NCBI RefSeq assembly: GCF_010998615.1
Contig: NZ_JAAEAH010000004.1
Coordinates: 1-64,000 of the forward strand
Direction: 5' to 3'
Origin: Myxococcus sp. CA023
GTDB lineage: Bacteria > Myxococcota > Myxococcia > Myxococcales > Myxococcaceae
Length of the DNA stretch: 64,000 nt
In this document: positions 36,151-45,836 of the stretch, piece by piece
Layout of the letters: each line of letters opens with the position of its first letter
Numbering within the stretch: position 1 is the stretch's first letter
The notes under the pieces: model-generated
What the model saw: only the letters and a program-made list of their open reading frames with translations
The model's database searches: none
Told to the model about the DNA's origin: nothing
Position numbers and translations under genes: made by a program

Positions 36151-36876
36151 GTGCGCGCTTACATCACCCGCCGAGAGGCCTTGCCCCGCAGCGCGCTTCA
36201 CGAACTGCGGACCGCCCTGCTCGGCTCGCGCTTCGTGGCACGCAGTCCGTTGATGGGGACGTTCCAAGCCAGCCGAGGGTTTGCCTTCATCTTCACGCAC
36301 GAGGGCCGCGCCACGTTGGAGGCCCGCTTCCCCTTTTTGGTGCCCTACCTGGCCCGCGTGCTGGACCCGAGCCATGCGACAGGATTGTTGCCTTGGCATG
36401 AGCGGCTCTGGGGTTCGCGGCGGGAGCGGCCCGTCCCCAATGCATTCTATCTCAACCTCTTGTTGCTCGATGCGGGGCGCGGCGTGGGGCGACACATCGA
36501 CGCGACACTGCAGGAGCCCAGCGGCGTCCCCGATGCGACGCCCCGGCACGTGAGCGTGCTGTATCTCCAGGTCCCCGAGCGCGCCCAGGGTGGTGAGCTG
36601 CGCCTTCTCCAGAATGACACCCCCGTGGGTGAAATTCGCCCACGCGAGGGCCTGCTGGTGCACTTCCGCGGCGACCTCCAACATGAGGTGCGGCCCTTCA
36701 CTGGCAGCCAGGAAGGCGCGAGCCGCGCCAGCCTCGTGTGTGAGCAATACGTCTTCCCGCCCGAAGCGCTCGCCCGAATCCCCGCCTTCCGCATCCAATC
36801 CAAGGCAGGCTTCGCCGCGTATCTCGACCACCAGCGCGAGCAGCCCGGTGGCGGCTCCGTTGGCACGTTGGAATAG
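36151..36876 (+). CDS. 2-oxoglutarate/Fe(II)-dependent oxygenase
   Basis: 241 residues, GTG start. The double-stranded beta-helix iron site is visible: H-x-D as HIDAT (H115, D117), a distal His in LQHEVRPF (~178) and the 2OG-binding Arg in RASLVCEQY (~191). The segment HVSVLYLQVPERAQGGELRLL is typical of prolyl-hydroxylase-like members. Substrate unknown. Divergent from the O-methyltransferase and followed closely by the DUF1330 gene, so a shared operon with the latter is likely. Confidence 0.85.
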   Translation: MRAYITRREALPRSALHELRTALLGSRFVARSPLMGTFQASRGFAFIFTHEGRATLEARFPFLVPYLARVLDPSHATGLLPWHERLWGSRRERPVPNAFYLNLLLLDAGRGVGRHIDATLQEPSGVPDATPRHVSVLYLQVPERAQGGELRLLQNDTPVGEIRPREGLLVHFRGDLQHEVRPFTGSQEGASRASLVCEQYVFPPEALARIPAFRIQSKAGFAAYLDHQREQPGGGSVGTLE

Positions 36877-36902
36877 CTTTCATCCCGAACCGAGGAGGCA
36901 CC

Positions 36903-37280
36903 ATGGCCGTCGATCCTCAGCACACCGACGTTGAACGCTTCATGCAGGAGGATCCGGGAGGCCCCGTGGTCATCCTGAACCTGGTGCGCTTCAAGAAAGG
37001 CGGCCGCGCGTCCTATGAGGCCTATGCGAGCGCGGTGATGCCCTTCATCCAGAAGGTGGGCGCCCAGCCCCTCTACGCCGGAGACGGCTCCACGGCGCTG
37101 GTGGCCGATCCCGGACAGACGTGGGACGCGGTGCTCCTGGTCCGCTATCCCAGCCGCGCCGCCTTCCTACAGATGGTGGCGGACCCGGAGTACCAGCACA
37201 TCGCGCACCTGCGCACGGAGGCACTCCAAGAAGCCGTGCTCCAGGCAACCACGCCCTGGGCCACGTCGCCGGAGCCCTGA
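36903..37280 (+). CDS. DUF1330-type ferredoxin-fold protein
   Basis: 125 residues from ATG at 36903 with GAGGAGG upstream. The pattern VVILNLVRFKKGGRASYEAYASAV ... AVLLVRYPSRAAFLQMVADPEYQHIAHLRTEAL fits DUF1330, a dimeric alpha/beta-barrel family (ABM-like). Such small proteins are mono-oxygenase-like or of unknown function. It is 26 bp after the oxygenase gene and converges with the amidase gene with 1 bp between stops. Confidence 0.85.
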   Translation: MAVDPQHTDVERFMQEDPGGPVVILNLVRFKKGGRASYEAYASAVMPFIQKVGAQPLYAGDGSTALVADPGQTWDAVLLVRYPSRAAFLQMVADPEYQHIAHLRTEALQEAVLQATTPWATSPEP

Positions 37281-37281
37281 G

Positions 37282-38961
37282 TCAGGGCGTCGCGGGCGGG
37301 CCTCCCGCGCCAGCGTGCACCCGCAGGTCCGCCGTCTCCGCGAAGGTGGGCGGGCGGCGGTGCTTCGACGCCTGTTCATAGGCGTAAGCCAGCTTCAAGA
37401 GGACGGGCTCGCTCCAGGCCCCGCCAATGAAGGACAGCCCCACGGGCAATCCGTACACGAACCCCGCGGGCACGGTGATGGAGGCGTAGCCGGATACAGC
37501 CGCGGGCGTGGAGCTGCTGCCCAGCCAGTGGTCACCGTTGATGGGGTCGATGAGTCCCACGGGCGCCTGCGTCGGCGCGACCAGCGCATCCAGCTTGTGC
37601 GTCTTCATCACCGCGTCCAGCCCCTGCGCGCGCGACAGACGGCGGCAAGCCTGGAGGGCCTTGAGATAGGCCTTGTCCGTCAGGGGCCCCTTGGCCTGAG
37701 CCATGTGGAAGAGCTCCTGGCCGAAGTACGGCAGCTCCGACGGCGCGTGCGCTTCGTTGTAGCGGATGAGCTCTGCGAGCGTGCGCGGGGCCTTCCCCTC
37801 CTCCAACGTCGCGAGGTAGGCCTCCAGCCCCGCCTTGAATTCGTAGAGGAGGACCTCCAGTTCGGGGGCGTCCACCTTCGCCGCCGCGGGAATCGGCGCC
37901 GGGTCCACGAGGATGGCGCCGCGGGACTTCATCAAGGCCAAGGCCTCCTCCACGAGCGCGTCGGTGGCCGGGTGGTAGCCGAAGAAGCGCTCCCGGGGCA
38001 CGCCGATGCGAGCGCCCTTCAGCCCATCCACGTCGAGGAACCGGGTGTAGTCCGCATGGGCCTTGCCCCGGCTCGCCGCCGTCGCCGCGTCCGAAGGGTC
38101 CACGCCCGCGAGCACGCTCAACAGCGCCGCGGCATCCGCCACGGTGCGCGTCATGGGGCCGGCCGTGTCCTGGCTGTGGGAGATGGGAATGATGCCGGAG
38201 CGGCTCACCAGTCCCACCGTGGGCTTGAGCCCCACCAACGCGCTGGCCGCCGAGGGCGACACGATGGAGCCATCCGTCTCCGTGCCCACGGACACGGCGC
38301 AGAAGTTGGCCGCCGTGGCCGCGCCCGCCCCTGAACTGGAACCCGAAGGCGTCCTGTCGAGCGCATACGGATTGCGCGTCTGGCCACCCCGCGCGCTCCA
38401 GCCACTGGCCGAGCGCGTGGAGCGGAAGTTGGCCCACTCGCTCAGGTTCGTCTTGCCCAGGATGACCGCGCCCGCGGCTCGCAGGCGCTCCACGATGAAC
38501 GCGTCCCGAGGCGGCCGCGCGCCCACCAACGCCAGGGAACCCGCCGTCGTCTGCATCTGGTCCGCGGTGGCGATGTTGTCCTTGAGGAGCACCGGGATGC
38601 CGTGCAGCGGGCCCCGGGGCCCCTTCTCGCGGCGCTCGTGGTCGAGCGCGGCGGCCGTGGCGAGCGCGTCCGGGTTCAGCTCGATGACCGAGCGCAGCGG
38701 CAGGCGCCCGCGCGAGTCCCAGTCAGCGATGCGCGCGAGGTAGCGCTCCGCGAGGCCTTGCGCTGTGAGCTCGCCTGCCTTCATCGCGGCCTGGAGGTCC
38801 ACCACGGTGGCCTCGGCCAGTTCGAAGGGCCGCGCCGGCGTCGGGGCCGCATGGGCGGGGACATCCAGTGAGGCGAGCGCCGTGGCAGCGGCCGTTCCGC
38901 GCAGGAGGGTGCGGCGGCTGAGGCCCACCGGGGAGCCGGGAGAGGCTGCGGTTTTCTTCAT
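37282..38961 (-). CDS. Tat-exported amidase (amidase signature family)
   Basis: 559 residues. A twin-arginine signal (LSRRTLLRGTAAATALASL) directs folded export. The amidase signature Ser-cisSer-Lys triad is present: Lys in LLKDNIATAD, and the Gly/Ser-rich DRTPSGSSSGAGAATAANF. The family hydrolyses carboxylic amides; the closest pattern is the GatA-like/peptide amidase subgroup that includes N-terminal Tat signals. I preferred the ATG at 38961; a GTG at 38991 is also open. Substrate unknown. Confidence 0.92.
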   Translation of the reverse strand: MKKTAASPGSPVGLSRRTLLRGTAAATALASLDVPAHAAPTPARPFELAEATVVDLQAAMKAGELTAQGLAERYLARIADWDSRGRLPLRSVIELNPDALATAAALDHERREKGPRGPLHGIPVLLKDNIATADQMQTTAGSLALVGARPPRDAFIVERLRAAGAVILGKTNLSEWANFRSTRSASGWSARGGQTRNPYALDRTPSGSSSGAGAATAANFCAVSVGTETDGSIVSPSAASALVGLKPTVGLVSRSGIIPISHSQDTAGPMTRTVADAAALLSVLAGVDPSDAATAASRGKAHADYTRFLDVDGLKGARIGVPRERFFGYHPATDALVEEALALMKSRGAILVDPAPIPAAAKVDAPELEVLLYEFKAGLEAYLATLEEGKAPRTLAELIRYNEAHAPSELPYFGQELFHMAQAKGPLTDKAYLKALQACRRLSRAQGLDAVMKTHKLDALVAPTQAPVGLIDPINGDHWLGSSSTPAAVSGYASITVPAGFVYGLPVGLSFIGGAWSEPVLLKLAYAYEQASKHRRPPTFAETADLRVHAGAGGPPATP

Positions 38962-39039
38962 GGTGGGGAGGCTACAGCACCCCGGCGGCACGCGAAGAGT
39001 CGCAACCCCGGTGGGGCTTCGTTAGCTTGGCGGGCCAAT

Positions 39040-40098
39040 ATGGCCTCCCACCTCACGCTCCTGGCCGGGCCGGACGCGCTCCGGCTCATTCGCGAACGAG
39101 GCTTGCGCGGAGACGACGTGGACGTCGTCCCCGGCGCCTCCGGCGGTCCGAAGTGGCTGGTCCTGGCAGGACTGGACCGGGCCCTCTTCGCCGGCCTCTT
39201 CCAGAACCGGTCGCGCCCCCTCCACCTCATCGGCAGTTCCATTGGAAGCTGGCGGCTCGCCTGCGTGGCCCAGAAGGACCCGGTGCTGGCCTTGCGCCGC
39301 TTCGAGGCGGCGTACATCGACCAACGCTATCCGCCCAAGCCCACGCCCACCCTGGTGAGCGAGACCTGCGAGCGCATCCTGGATGCGCTGCTGGGCGAGG
39401 ACGGTGAAGCGGAGATTCTGGGCCACCCCTGGGCACGGCTGCATGTCGTCACCGCGCTGTGCCGGGGGGCGGTGGGAATGGAAGGCCCGCGGGCGCAGCT
39501 CCTCGGGCTCGTGCTCTGCGCCCTGGGCAACATGGTCAGCCGACGGACGCTGGGGCTCCACATGGAGCGCGTCATCTTCCACACGGCCGGCGACACCAGC
39601 CCCTTCGCCGGGCTCAAGGACCTGCCCTCCACCCACCTGCCACTGACGCGAGAGAACCTGCGCCTGGCCCTGCTGGCGTCAGGCTCCATCCCCCTGCTCT
39701 TCAGCGGCGTGCGTATTCCCGGCGCGCCCGCGGGCATGTTTCGCGACGGCGGCGTGGTCGACTACCACTTGGACCTGGACTTCGGCCCGGGCACGGGCCT
39801 GGTGCTGTACCCGCACTTCTACCCGTACGTGGTGCCGGGCTGGTTCGACAAGTCGCTGCGGTGGCGGCGGGCACGGCCCCAGAACTTCCGCAGGGCGCTG
39901 CTCATCGCCCCGTCTCCGGAGTTGGTGGCCCGCCTTCCTGGCGGCCGGATCCCGGACCGGGTCGACTTCGAACGGATGAAAGACGCCGAGCGCATGCGCG
40001 CCTGGAACCAGGTGGTCTCCGAGAGCGAGCGCATGGGCGACGAGTTGCACGAGCTGATGGCCACCGGACGCCTCGCGGAGCACGTGCGGCCCCTCTGA
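39040..40098 (+). CDS. Patatin-like phospholipase
   Basis: 352 residues. The catalytic dyad is readable: nucleophile elbow GSSIGS (Ser67) and Asp in FRDGGVVDYH (~236), with an oxyanion-hole-like GGPKW near residue 35. This is the patatin (PF01734) plan of lipid acyl hydrolases. No signal peptide is seen, so it is either cytoplasmic or exported by another route. It is divergent from the amidase gene (about 78 bp between starts) and ends at a hairpin shared with the convergent M36 protease gene. Confidence 0.87.
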   Translation: MASHLTLLAGPDALRLIRERGLRGDDVDVVPGASGGPKWLVLAGLDRALFAGLFQNRSRPLHLIGSSIGSWRLACVAQKDPVLALRRFEAAYIDQRYPPKPTPTLVSETCERILDALLGEDGEAEILGHPWARLHVVTALCRGAVGMEGPRAQLLGLVLCALGNMVSRRTLGLHMERVIFHTAGDTSPFAGLKDLPSTHLPLTRENLRLALLASGSIPLLFSGVRIPGAPAGMFRDGGVVDYHLDLDFGPGTGLVLYPHFYPYVVPGWFDKSLRWRRARPQNFRRALLIAPSPELVARLPGGRIPDRVDFERMKDAERMRAWNQVVSESERMGDELHELMATGRLAEHVRPL

Positions 40099-40129
40099 GG
40101 TCCTCGGCACCTCGGCCCGGAAAAGTCGA

Positions 40130-40161
40130 CGGCCGGCCCCCTTGAATCCGGGAGCCGGCCG
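40130..40161 (-). terminator. Convergent terminator between patatin and M36 protease genes
   Basis: CGGCCGGC/GCCGGCCG with additional CCC/GGG pairs inside. On the minus strand the stem is followed by TCGACTTTTCC, a short T-run, so it serves the M36 gene best. A second stem (CCTCCTCC/GGAGGAGG) lies at about 40230-40258. Confidence 0.55.
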
Positions 40162-40269
40162 CCAGGAAGTTCATCTTCAGTCGGCGTTCCGCGACGCCTG
40201 GACACTCACTTCATCCGGGCCCCGCGGAGGCCTCCTCCCACCCGGAGGCAGGAGGAGGACCCGCGCGTC

Positions 40270-43200
40270 TCAGTTCAGACGACGGCGGCGCAGCAGGCCG
40301 AGCAGCGCCAGGCCGATCATGCCGACCGGAGCGCCCGCGCCCGTCGCGGAGCAGCCACCGCTGTCACCGCCGTTGCGGGCGGCGAACTGCACGGTGGTGC
40401 TGCTCTCGGCGCCCGCGGAGTCCTTCACCGTCAGGCGGAACGAGAACGACGCCGTCTTGTCGTCGAGGTCAGGCAGGTTGACGACCGCAACCGCCTGGTC
40501 CGCGCCGGAGATGGTCGCGTTCGGACCGGAGACCTGCGTCCAGCGGTACGTCAGCGCATCGCCGTTCGCGTCGCTGGAAGCCGAGCCGTCGAGCGTGGCC
40601 GACGTCTGGTTGCCAGAGAGCACCGCGCGAGCGGTCGCCACCGGCGCGACGTTCTCCTCGGTCACGCTGATGGACGTCACGTCGACGACAGTCGCCGTAC
40701 CGTCGCTGACCATCAGGAGGAAGGTCAGCGGCTCGGAGGAGGCCGGGGCGGTGAACGTCGGCGTCAGCGAGGACGCGTCAGACAGCGTCACTGGCGTGCC
40801 GCCGATCTGCGTCCAGGCGATGACGAGCGTGTCACCGTCAGCGTCGGTCGCCGTGCCGTTGAGCGTCACGGTGGCGCCCTCCGCCACAATGGCCGACTCG
40901 CCCGCGTCCGCTTCCGGAGCAGTGTTGCTCGGGTTGGCACCTGGGTCCGCCGCCACGACGACGCGCACGACGTCGCTGGTGGTCGAGGTGCCGTCGCTGA
41001 CCGTCAGGATGAAGCCCAGCGTGTCACCGTTGGCCGTGCTCGGCGCGGTGAACGACGGCGTCAGGGTGTCGGCACCCGTCAGGGTCACCGGCGTGCCACC
41101 GATCTGCTCCCAGTGGTACGTCAGCGTGTCACCCTCGGCGTCGCTCGCGGAGCCGCTGAGCGCCACGATGTCGCCGGCGTTCGCCGTGGCATCGATACCC
41201 GCGTTCACGGTCGGCGCAGAGTTCGCCGGCAGAGAACCATCGATGATGGTCACCGGCACCGCCTTGGAGGCAGAGGCCGAGCCGTCCGTCGCCGTCACGG
41301 TGAACTCGTACGAGCCCGGGACCGGGGTGGCGAAGGAGATGGCAGACGTGTCGGCGCCATTGATGGCGACCGTCGAACCACCCGTCTGCTCCCAGCTGTA
41401 GCTGAGCGCATCACCATCCGGGTCGACCGCGGAGGCCGTCACGGTGACAGTACCCGCGGCGAAGGCCACGGACGTGTCGGAGACGATGGGCGCGCGGTTC
41501 GCGTTGGTGACCGTCACGGTGACCGTGTCGTTCGCCGTGGCGATGCCGTCGCTGACCGTCAGACGGAAGACCAGCGGCTCATCCAGCGTGACCTCGGGCG
41601 CGATGAACGTCGCCGTCGGCGTGGTGTAGTCCTTCACTGCCACCGGCGTACCGGAGACCTGGGTCCACAGGTACGTGAGGGCATGGCCGTCCGCGTCGCT
41701 GGCGGAGCCGCTCAGCGTGTACTCAGCGCGCTCCTCGACGATGCCGTCGAGGCCCGCGTTCACGGTGGGCGGATTGTTGGGGAGCGCCACCGTCACGGTC
41801 ACCGAGTCCGTGGACGTCTTGACGCCGTCGGAGACGGTCAGCGTGAACACCAGCGCGGTGGCCTCGGTGACCTGCGGCGCCGTGAACGACGGGTTCAGGG
41901 TGTTGGCACCCGCCAGGGTGACCGCGGGGCCAGACGTCTGTGCCCAGGTGAAGGTCACCGGCTGGCCTTCCGGATCGGCAGCCGAACCGTAGAGGTTCAC
42001 CAGTTCACCGGGCGCGATGGACCGGTCCGGACCGGCGTTGGCGATGGGCCAGGAGTTCACACAGACGCCATCCTCAGCCGCGATGGTGGTGAACGGAGTG
42101 TTCGTGATGCCGTTGAACTCGAGGTCGTCCAGCAGCCAGCCCGTGTAGCCGCCGCTCATGTCCGTACCGACGCGGAAGCGGACCTGCACCGTCTTGCCGG
42201 CGTAGGCCGTGCCCAGGTCGATGGTCGCGGGGAGCATGCCCGGGAACTGAGGGTTGTAGCTGGACAGCGCGGGCTTGCCAGCCAGCGGGTTCAGGTTGCC
42301 TGCGTAGTTCTCAAGAACCGAGTTGTGGATCGGATCGCCGATGTCCACCCAGGTGTCGCCACCGTCCTCGGAGATTTCGACCGTGGCGCCGTCGTAGTCA
42401 TCCTCGAAGTCCCAAGCGTGCATGAAGTTGATCACGAAGGGCTCGGTCGCGCTGACATTCAGCTCAGGCGAGATGAGGCGAACGTCGGCGAAGGAAGCGG
42501 TGTTCTCCGCGTAGAACGTGCGGTTGCCGTCCGCGAACGTGACCACGCTGAACGCGGCCGGGGTCAGGGCCTCGTCGTACTCGGTCTCCCAAGGCAGCTT
42601 GGACGGGGTGATCTGAACGTCCTCGATGTTGGAGGAGTTCGGACGCTCGTCGAAGTGCGTCGTGAGAATGATGCTGTCCGTGATGTCGCCGGGGAGCGCC
42701 TGGCCTGCATCACGCGCCGCGATGTCGATGGTCACGTCCTGCTGGCCCGTCGCGCCCGTGAGCGAGACCGGGATGGAGACCGTGGCCGTACCGAACACGG
42801 GGATGACCGGGAAGCTCGCCTGACCACCGTTGCCGAACTCGAGACCCGAGAAGGCGGAGGACAGGTTGACGCTGGAGGCGGACGCAGGCAGCGCGCCCGC
42901 GTTGCGCACGGTGACCTCGATGCGGCCCGTCTCACCGTTGTCCAGGATGCCGTCGAAGTCGCACGCGCCAGCCTCGATGTCGTCGAAGAACTCGGCCGAC
43001 ACGATCTGGATGGCCGAGCCGACCACGAAGCTCTCTACGACGCCGGCGTGGTTCGTGGAGTAGCGGTCCGGAGCCACGGCGCCGACGCCCGCGCCGCGCT
43101 TGGCGAAGGCCGTCCAGAACCGCTCGGCGTCCGCCGGGTCGTTGGCGTAGGCCGCCGCGATGACGGCGTCACGCGCCTCCAGGTACGTGGGGGCCGCCGG

Positions 43201-45612
43201 CGTGAGCTTGTACCCGTTCACCAGGTAGCTCTTCATCCGGTCCTGCGCCTCCTGGAACGGATGCGCGCGGAGCAGCGACGTGTAGCACTCCCACAGCATC
43301 GTCGCCCAGATCTCGCCGGAGTTGTGGACCTGCGAGTTCGGCTGACCCGTGTTGCCGTTGAACGGCACGCCCGTGGGCAGCGCCACGCCGTCCATGATGT
43401 GACGGAACGACAGCGCGTTCTTGGTCTGGTCCGACGAGTACGTGCCACGGCGGATACCGAAGAACTCGGAGTTCGCGTCCGCGCGCGTGGCGTAGCCCGC
43501 GGCGGCGTAGGCGCCGTTCCAGTTCGCGTTGGACGGGACGTTGATGTCCTCGGCGCGAACCATCATCAGCAGGGCGGTGAAGTCACCCCAGCCCTCGCCC
43601 ATCGAGCGGCCCTGGTTGTTCACCAGACCGGACGAGTTCGCGACGAGGCGGTTGCTGATGTAGTGGCCCCACTCGTGCGCCACGATGGCGTTGTCGATGG
43701 TGCCGTCGATCCACGTGGTCGGGCCACGCCACAGGGTGACGTTGAGCGCCGGCAGGCCGCTGCGCAGCACGTTGCCATCATCCAGGTTCACGCGAAGCGT
43801 GGGGATGGTGATGGTGGTGGAGTCGCCGCCCAGGTCGATCGTGGGACCCGCGACGTTGTCGTGGATGATGACGCCGATGGCGCCCGCGTTCTGCGCGTTG
43901 GTCACCTTGATGACGAAGTCGCAGCTGCCGCGGTCGATGATGGCGATCTTGCCAGCGACCTCGGCCGCGTTGGTCAGCGCGGTGCAACCGTCACGGTCGG
44001 TCGGACCATTGGTGTTGGCCGCGTCCCGCGCCGCTACCGCGTCGCCGGTGACGTTGAAGGTCTGCGGACCGAAGGAGGAGGAGACGCCACCCTGGTAGTC
44101 ACCCGCGACCTCCGCCGGAGCGTTCGCCGTCAGGCGCGAGTTGCGCGGCCCTGCGAACAGGTACATCTGCATGCGCGGCGACGCACCGTCCGCCGGCGTG
44201 AGCATGTTGGCGTTGTCGGTGCCGCTGTAGTCCTGCGCCTGCGCCTGCAGACGGTCACCACCCACGCCGCCACGCCCGAAGTTGTCATGCTGGGCGTTGC
44301 CGGAGGCCTCGTCGAAGCCGGCGTCGTAGTACCAGTCGTGGAGCCAGTTGTTCAGGAAGAACAGGCTCGTCGTCGCCGCGGCGATCTGCTCGTTGTTGGC
44401 GTTCGGCTGGATGCCGAAGTCGATGGTCCGGTCGAACACGCCCGGAGCCGTGACGGAAGCGCGGAGGTCGCCGGGGTTGAAGTAGTCCGGCGCGGTGAGG
44501 TCCGCGTACGCGTCGACGTTGTTACCCGTGGTCTCCGTCGCGCCGTCCGGCAGCCAGGGATCGTTCCGGCTGAACGGGAGGCTCTCGAGGGTAATCAGGT
44601 TCGCCGGAACGTACGGCGAGACGTAGCCGTCCGGGGTGCCGGTCGGGTGCGGCGTACCGCCGCTGCCGATCGGACCGTCGTGCGGGGTGTACGGCGGCGT
44701 CGTGTCCGAGAACACGCGGTAGCTGAACTCCGCGTGCGCCTTCAGGTCGTTGCGCATCAGCAACTGACCGTCGGTGGCGGAGATGACGTACGCGAAGTAG
44801 TCCGAGTCCACGCTGTTCGCGCGGCCCGTGTTGATCTCCACGTAGTACGCGGGGACCAGCTTGCCAGGCAGCGGGAAGTAGACCTGCTTCGCGCGGGCGG
44901 GGATGACAAACCCCTCCTCGAGCGGACGCGCGTAGCTGGCCAGCGTGAAGTGCGAGTACTTGTCGCCCTTCTTCGCGTCGCTCACGCGGGTGAGCAGGTT
45001 GCGGTCCAGCGCGGCGCCCGTGAGGTCCTTGTAGGCCACGGCGATCGCCTCGGTCGCGGGCACGGTGAAGCGCGCCTTGCCCTTGGGGATCTCCACGGAA
45101 CCGTGCTTGGAGAGGCTGCCGGAGATGGCAACCACCTGGTTGTGCTTGTTCAGCAGCACCTTCAGCGACTGGCGGAAGACCTCGATTCCCGAGGACTCCT
45201 GGGCCAGCGTCACGACCTTCACGCCCTGCGTGTTGGTGCTGACGTTGGTGACCGTCGCGCCCGCGGCCTCAAACGAAGCGAGACCGTAGAGAGGAGCGTG
45301 GGCAGAAATCTGCGCCAGCGCCGCCTTGGCGGGAGACATCTTCGCGTACTCGCCACGGAGCTTCGTCTGCTCCGAGGTCGGGTGCGTCCAGATAAACGTC
45401 GGGGAACCGGTCAGCGAGTCCTTGTGGGCGACCCGCGCCCCCTTCAGGCTGCTGTTGACCGGCTTGAATCCCGCGGTGGCACGACCCGCGGGCTTCGCGT
45501 CCTGGAGTGCATCATAGTTCGGCAGCGTCCGGGCGACGGAACTGGTACCGGACAGTACCAGGGCAAGCCCGGACAGCGTGGCAACCAACCTTCTCACGTG
45601 GGGAAACTCCAT
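40270..45612 (-). CDS. Secreted M36 (fungalysin) metalloprotease with PKD-like repeats and MYXO-CTERM tail
   Basis: 1780 residues. Signal peptide (1-~28), an FTP/PepSY-like propeptide, and the M36 catalytic domain with HEWGH at ~646 and the downstream Glu in SMGEGWGDF. A PA domain is inserted before it (IAIIDRGSCDFVIKVTNAQNAGAIG). A beta-sandwich region is followed by about six PKD/REJ-like Ig domains (~1190-1740; repeats of PTVNAG.D...G..V.L.GSASDADGD). The C-terminus has a Cys (SGGCSATG), a hydrophobic stretch and RRRR, the MYXO-CTERM plan for cell-surface anchoring. Probably a surface predation or nutrient protease. Confidence 0.93.
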   Translation of the reverse strand: MEFPHVRRLVATLSGLALVLSGTSSVARTLPNYDALQDAKPAGRATAGFKPVNSSLKGARVAHKDSLTGSPTFIWTHPTSEQTKLRGEYAKMSPAKAALAQISAHAPLYGLASFEAAGATVTNVSTNTQGVKVVTLAQESSGIEVFRQSLKVLLNKHNQVVAISGSLSKHGSVEIPKGKARFTVPATEAIAVAYKDLTGAALDRNLLTRVSDAKKGDKYSHFTLASYARPLEEGFVIPARAKQVYFPLPGKLVPAYYVEINTGRANSVDSDYFAYVISATDGQLLMRNDLKAHAEFSYRVFSDTTPPYTPHDGPIGSGGTPHPTGTPDGYVSPYVPANLITLESLPFSRNDPWLPDGATETTGNNVDAYADLTAPDYFNPGDLRASVTAPGVFDRTIDFGIQPNANNEQIAAATTSLFFLNNWLHDWYYDAGFDEASGNAQHDNFGRGGVGGDRLQAQAQDYSGTDNANMLTPADGASPRMQMYLFAGPRNSRLTANAPAEVAGDYQGGVSSSFGPQTFNVTGDAVAARDAANTNGPTDRDGCTALTNAAEVAGKIAIIDRGSCDFVIKVTNAQNAGAIGVIIHDNVAGPTIDLGGDSTTITIPTLRVNLDDGNVLRSGLPALNVTLWRGPTTWIDGTIDNAIVAHEWGHYISNRLVANSSGLVNNQGRSMGEGWGDFTALLMMVRAEDINVPSNANWNGAYAAAGYATRADANSEFFGIRRGTYSSDQTKNALSFRHIMDGVALPTGVPFNGNTGQPNSQVHNSGEIWATMLWECYTSLLRAHPFQEAQDRMKSYLVNGYKLTPAAPTYLEARDAVIAAAYANDPADAERFWTAFAKRGAGVGAVAPDRYSTNHAGVVESFVVGSAIQIVSAEFFDDIEAGACDFDGILDNGETGRIEVTVRNAGALPASASSVNLSSAFSGLEFGNGGQASFPVIPVFGTATVSIPVSLTGATGQQDVTIDIAARDAGQALPGDITDSIILTTHFDERPNSSNIEDVQITPSKLPWETEYDEALTPAAFSVVTFADGNRTFYAENTASFADVRLISPELNVSATEPFVINFMHAWDFEDDYDGATVEISEDGGDTWVDIGDPIHNSVLENYAGNLNPLAGKPALSSYNPQFPGMLPATIDLGTAYAGKTVQVRFRVGTDMSGGYTGWLLDDLEFNGITNTPFTTIAAEDGVCVNSWPIANAGPDRSIAPGELVNLYGSAADPEGQPVTFTWAQTSGPAVTLAGANTLNPSFTAPQVTEATALVFTLTVSDGVKTSTDSVTVTVALPNNPPTVNAGLDGIVEERAEYTLSGSASDADGHALTYLWTQVSGTPVAVKDYTTPTATFIAPEVTLDEPLVFRLTVSDGIATANDTVTVTVTNANRAPIVSDTSVAFAAGTVTVTASAVDPDGDALSYSWEQTGGSTVAINGADTSAISFATPVPGSYEFTVTATDGSASASKAVPVTIIDGSLPANSAPTVNAGIDATANAGDIVALSGSASDAEGDTLTYHWEQIGGTPVTLTGADTLTPSFTAPSTANGDTLGFILTVSDGTSTTSDVVRVVVAADPGANPSNTAPEADAGESAIVAEGATVTLNGTATDADGDTLVIAWTQIGGTPVTLSDASSLTPTFTAPASSEPLTFLLMVSDGTATVVDVTSISVTEENVAPVATARAVLSGNQTSATLDGSASSDANGDALTYRWTQVSGPNATISGADQAVAVVNLPDLDDKTASFSFRLTVKDSAGAESSTTVQFAARNGGDSGGCSATGAGAPVGMIGLALLGLLRRRRLN

Positions 45613-45706
45613 TTACGACGGCGGGGGTGGCCGCCTTCCTTACAGCCTGGGTCCAAGGTTCCGGCCCCATCGCCGAAACTCCCAGTCACGGTCAGAAGGC
45701 GACCAA

Positions 45707-45721
45707 GTGACAGATTGTCAC
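45707..45721. promoter_or_regulatory. Perfect palindrome upstream of the M36 protease gene
   Basis: GTGACA-GAT-TGTCAC, about 95 bp before the protease start and about 115 bp before the small lipoprotein gene on the other strand. A dimeric repressor or activator site is plausible. Confidence 0.4.
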
Positions 45722-45836
45722 CTGGCGGAGAGATTAGTGCCCGATCGGATGTAAGTTAAAAGGCGACACACGCTTTTTTTCCAACGGAGCGCAGAATTCC
45801 GCAATTACGGCAGGTTGCGTCGAACATGGGGGAGCC

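Noticed and set aside
41113-45759. A 1548-codon open frame on the plus strand
   Set aside because: It is the complement of the M36 protease gene; high GC leaves the opposite frames open. It has low-complexity Arg/Val/Gly content and no motifs.
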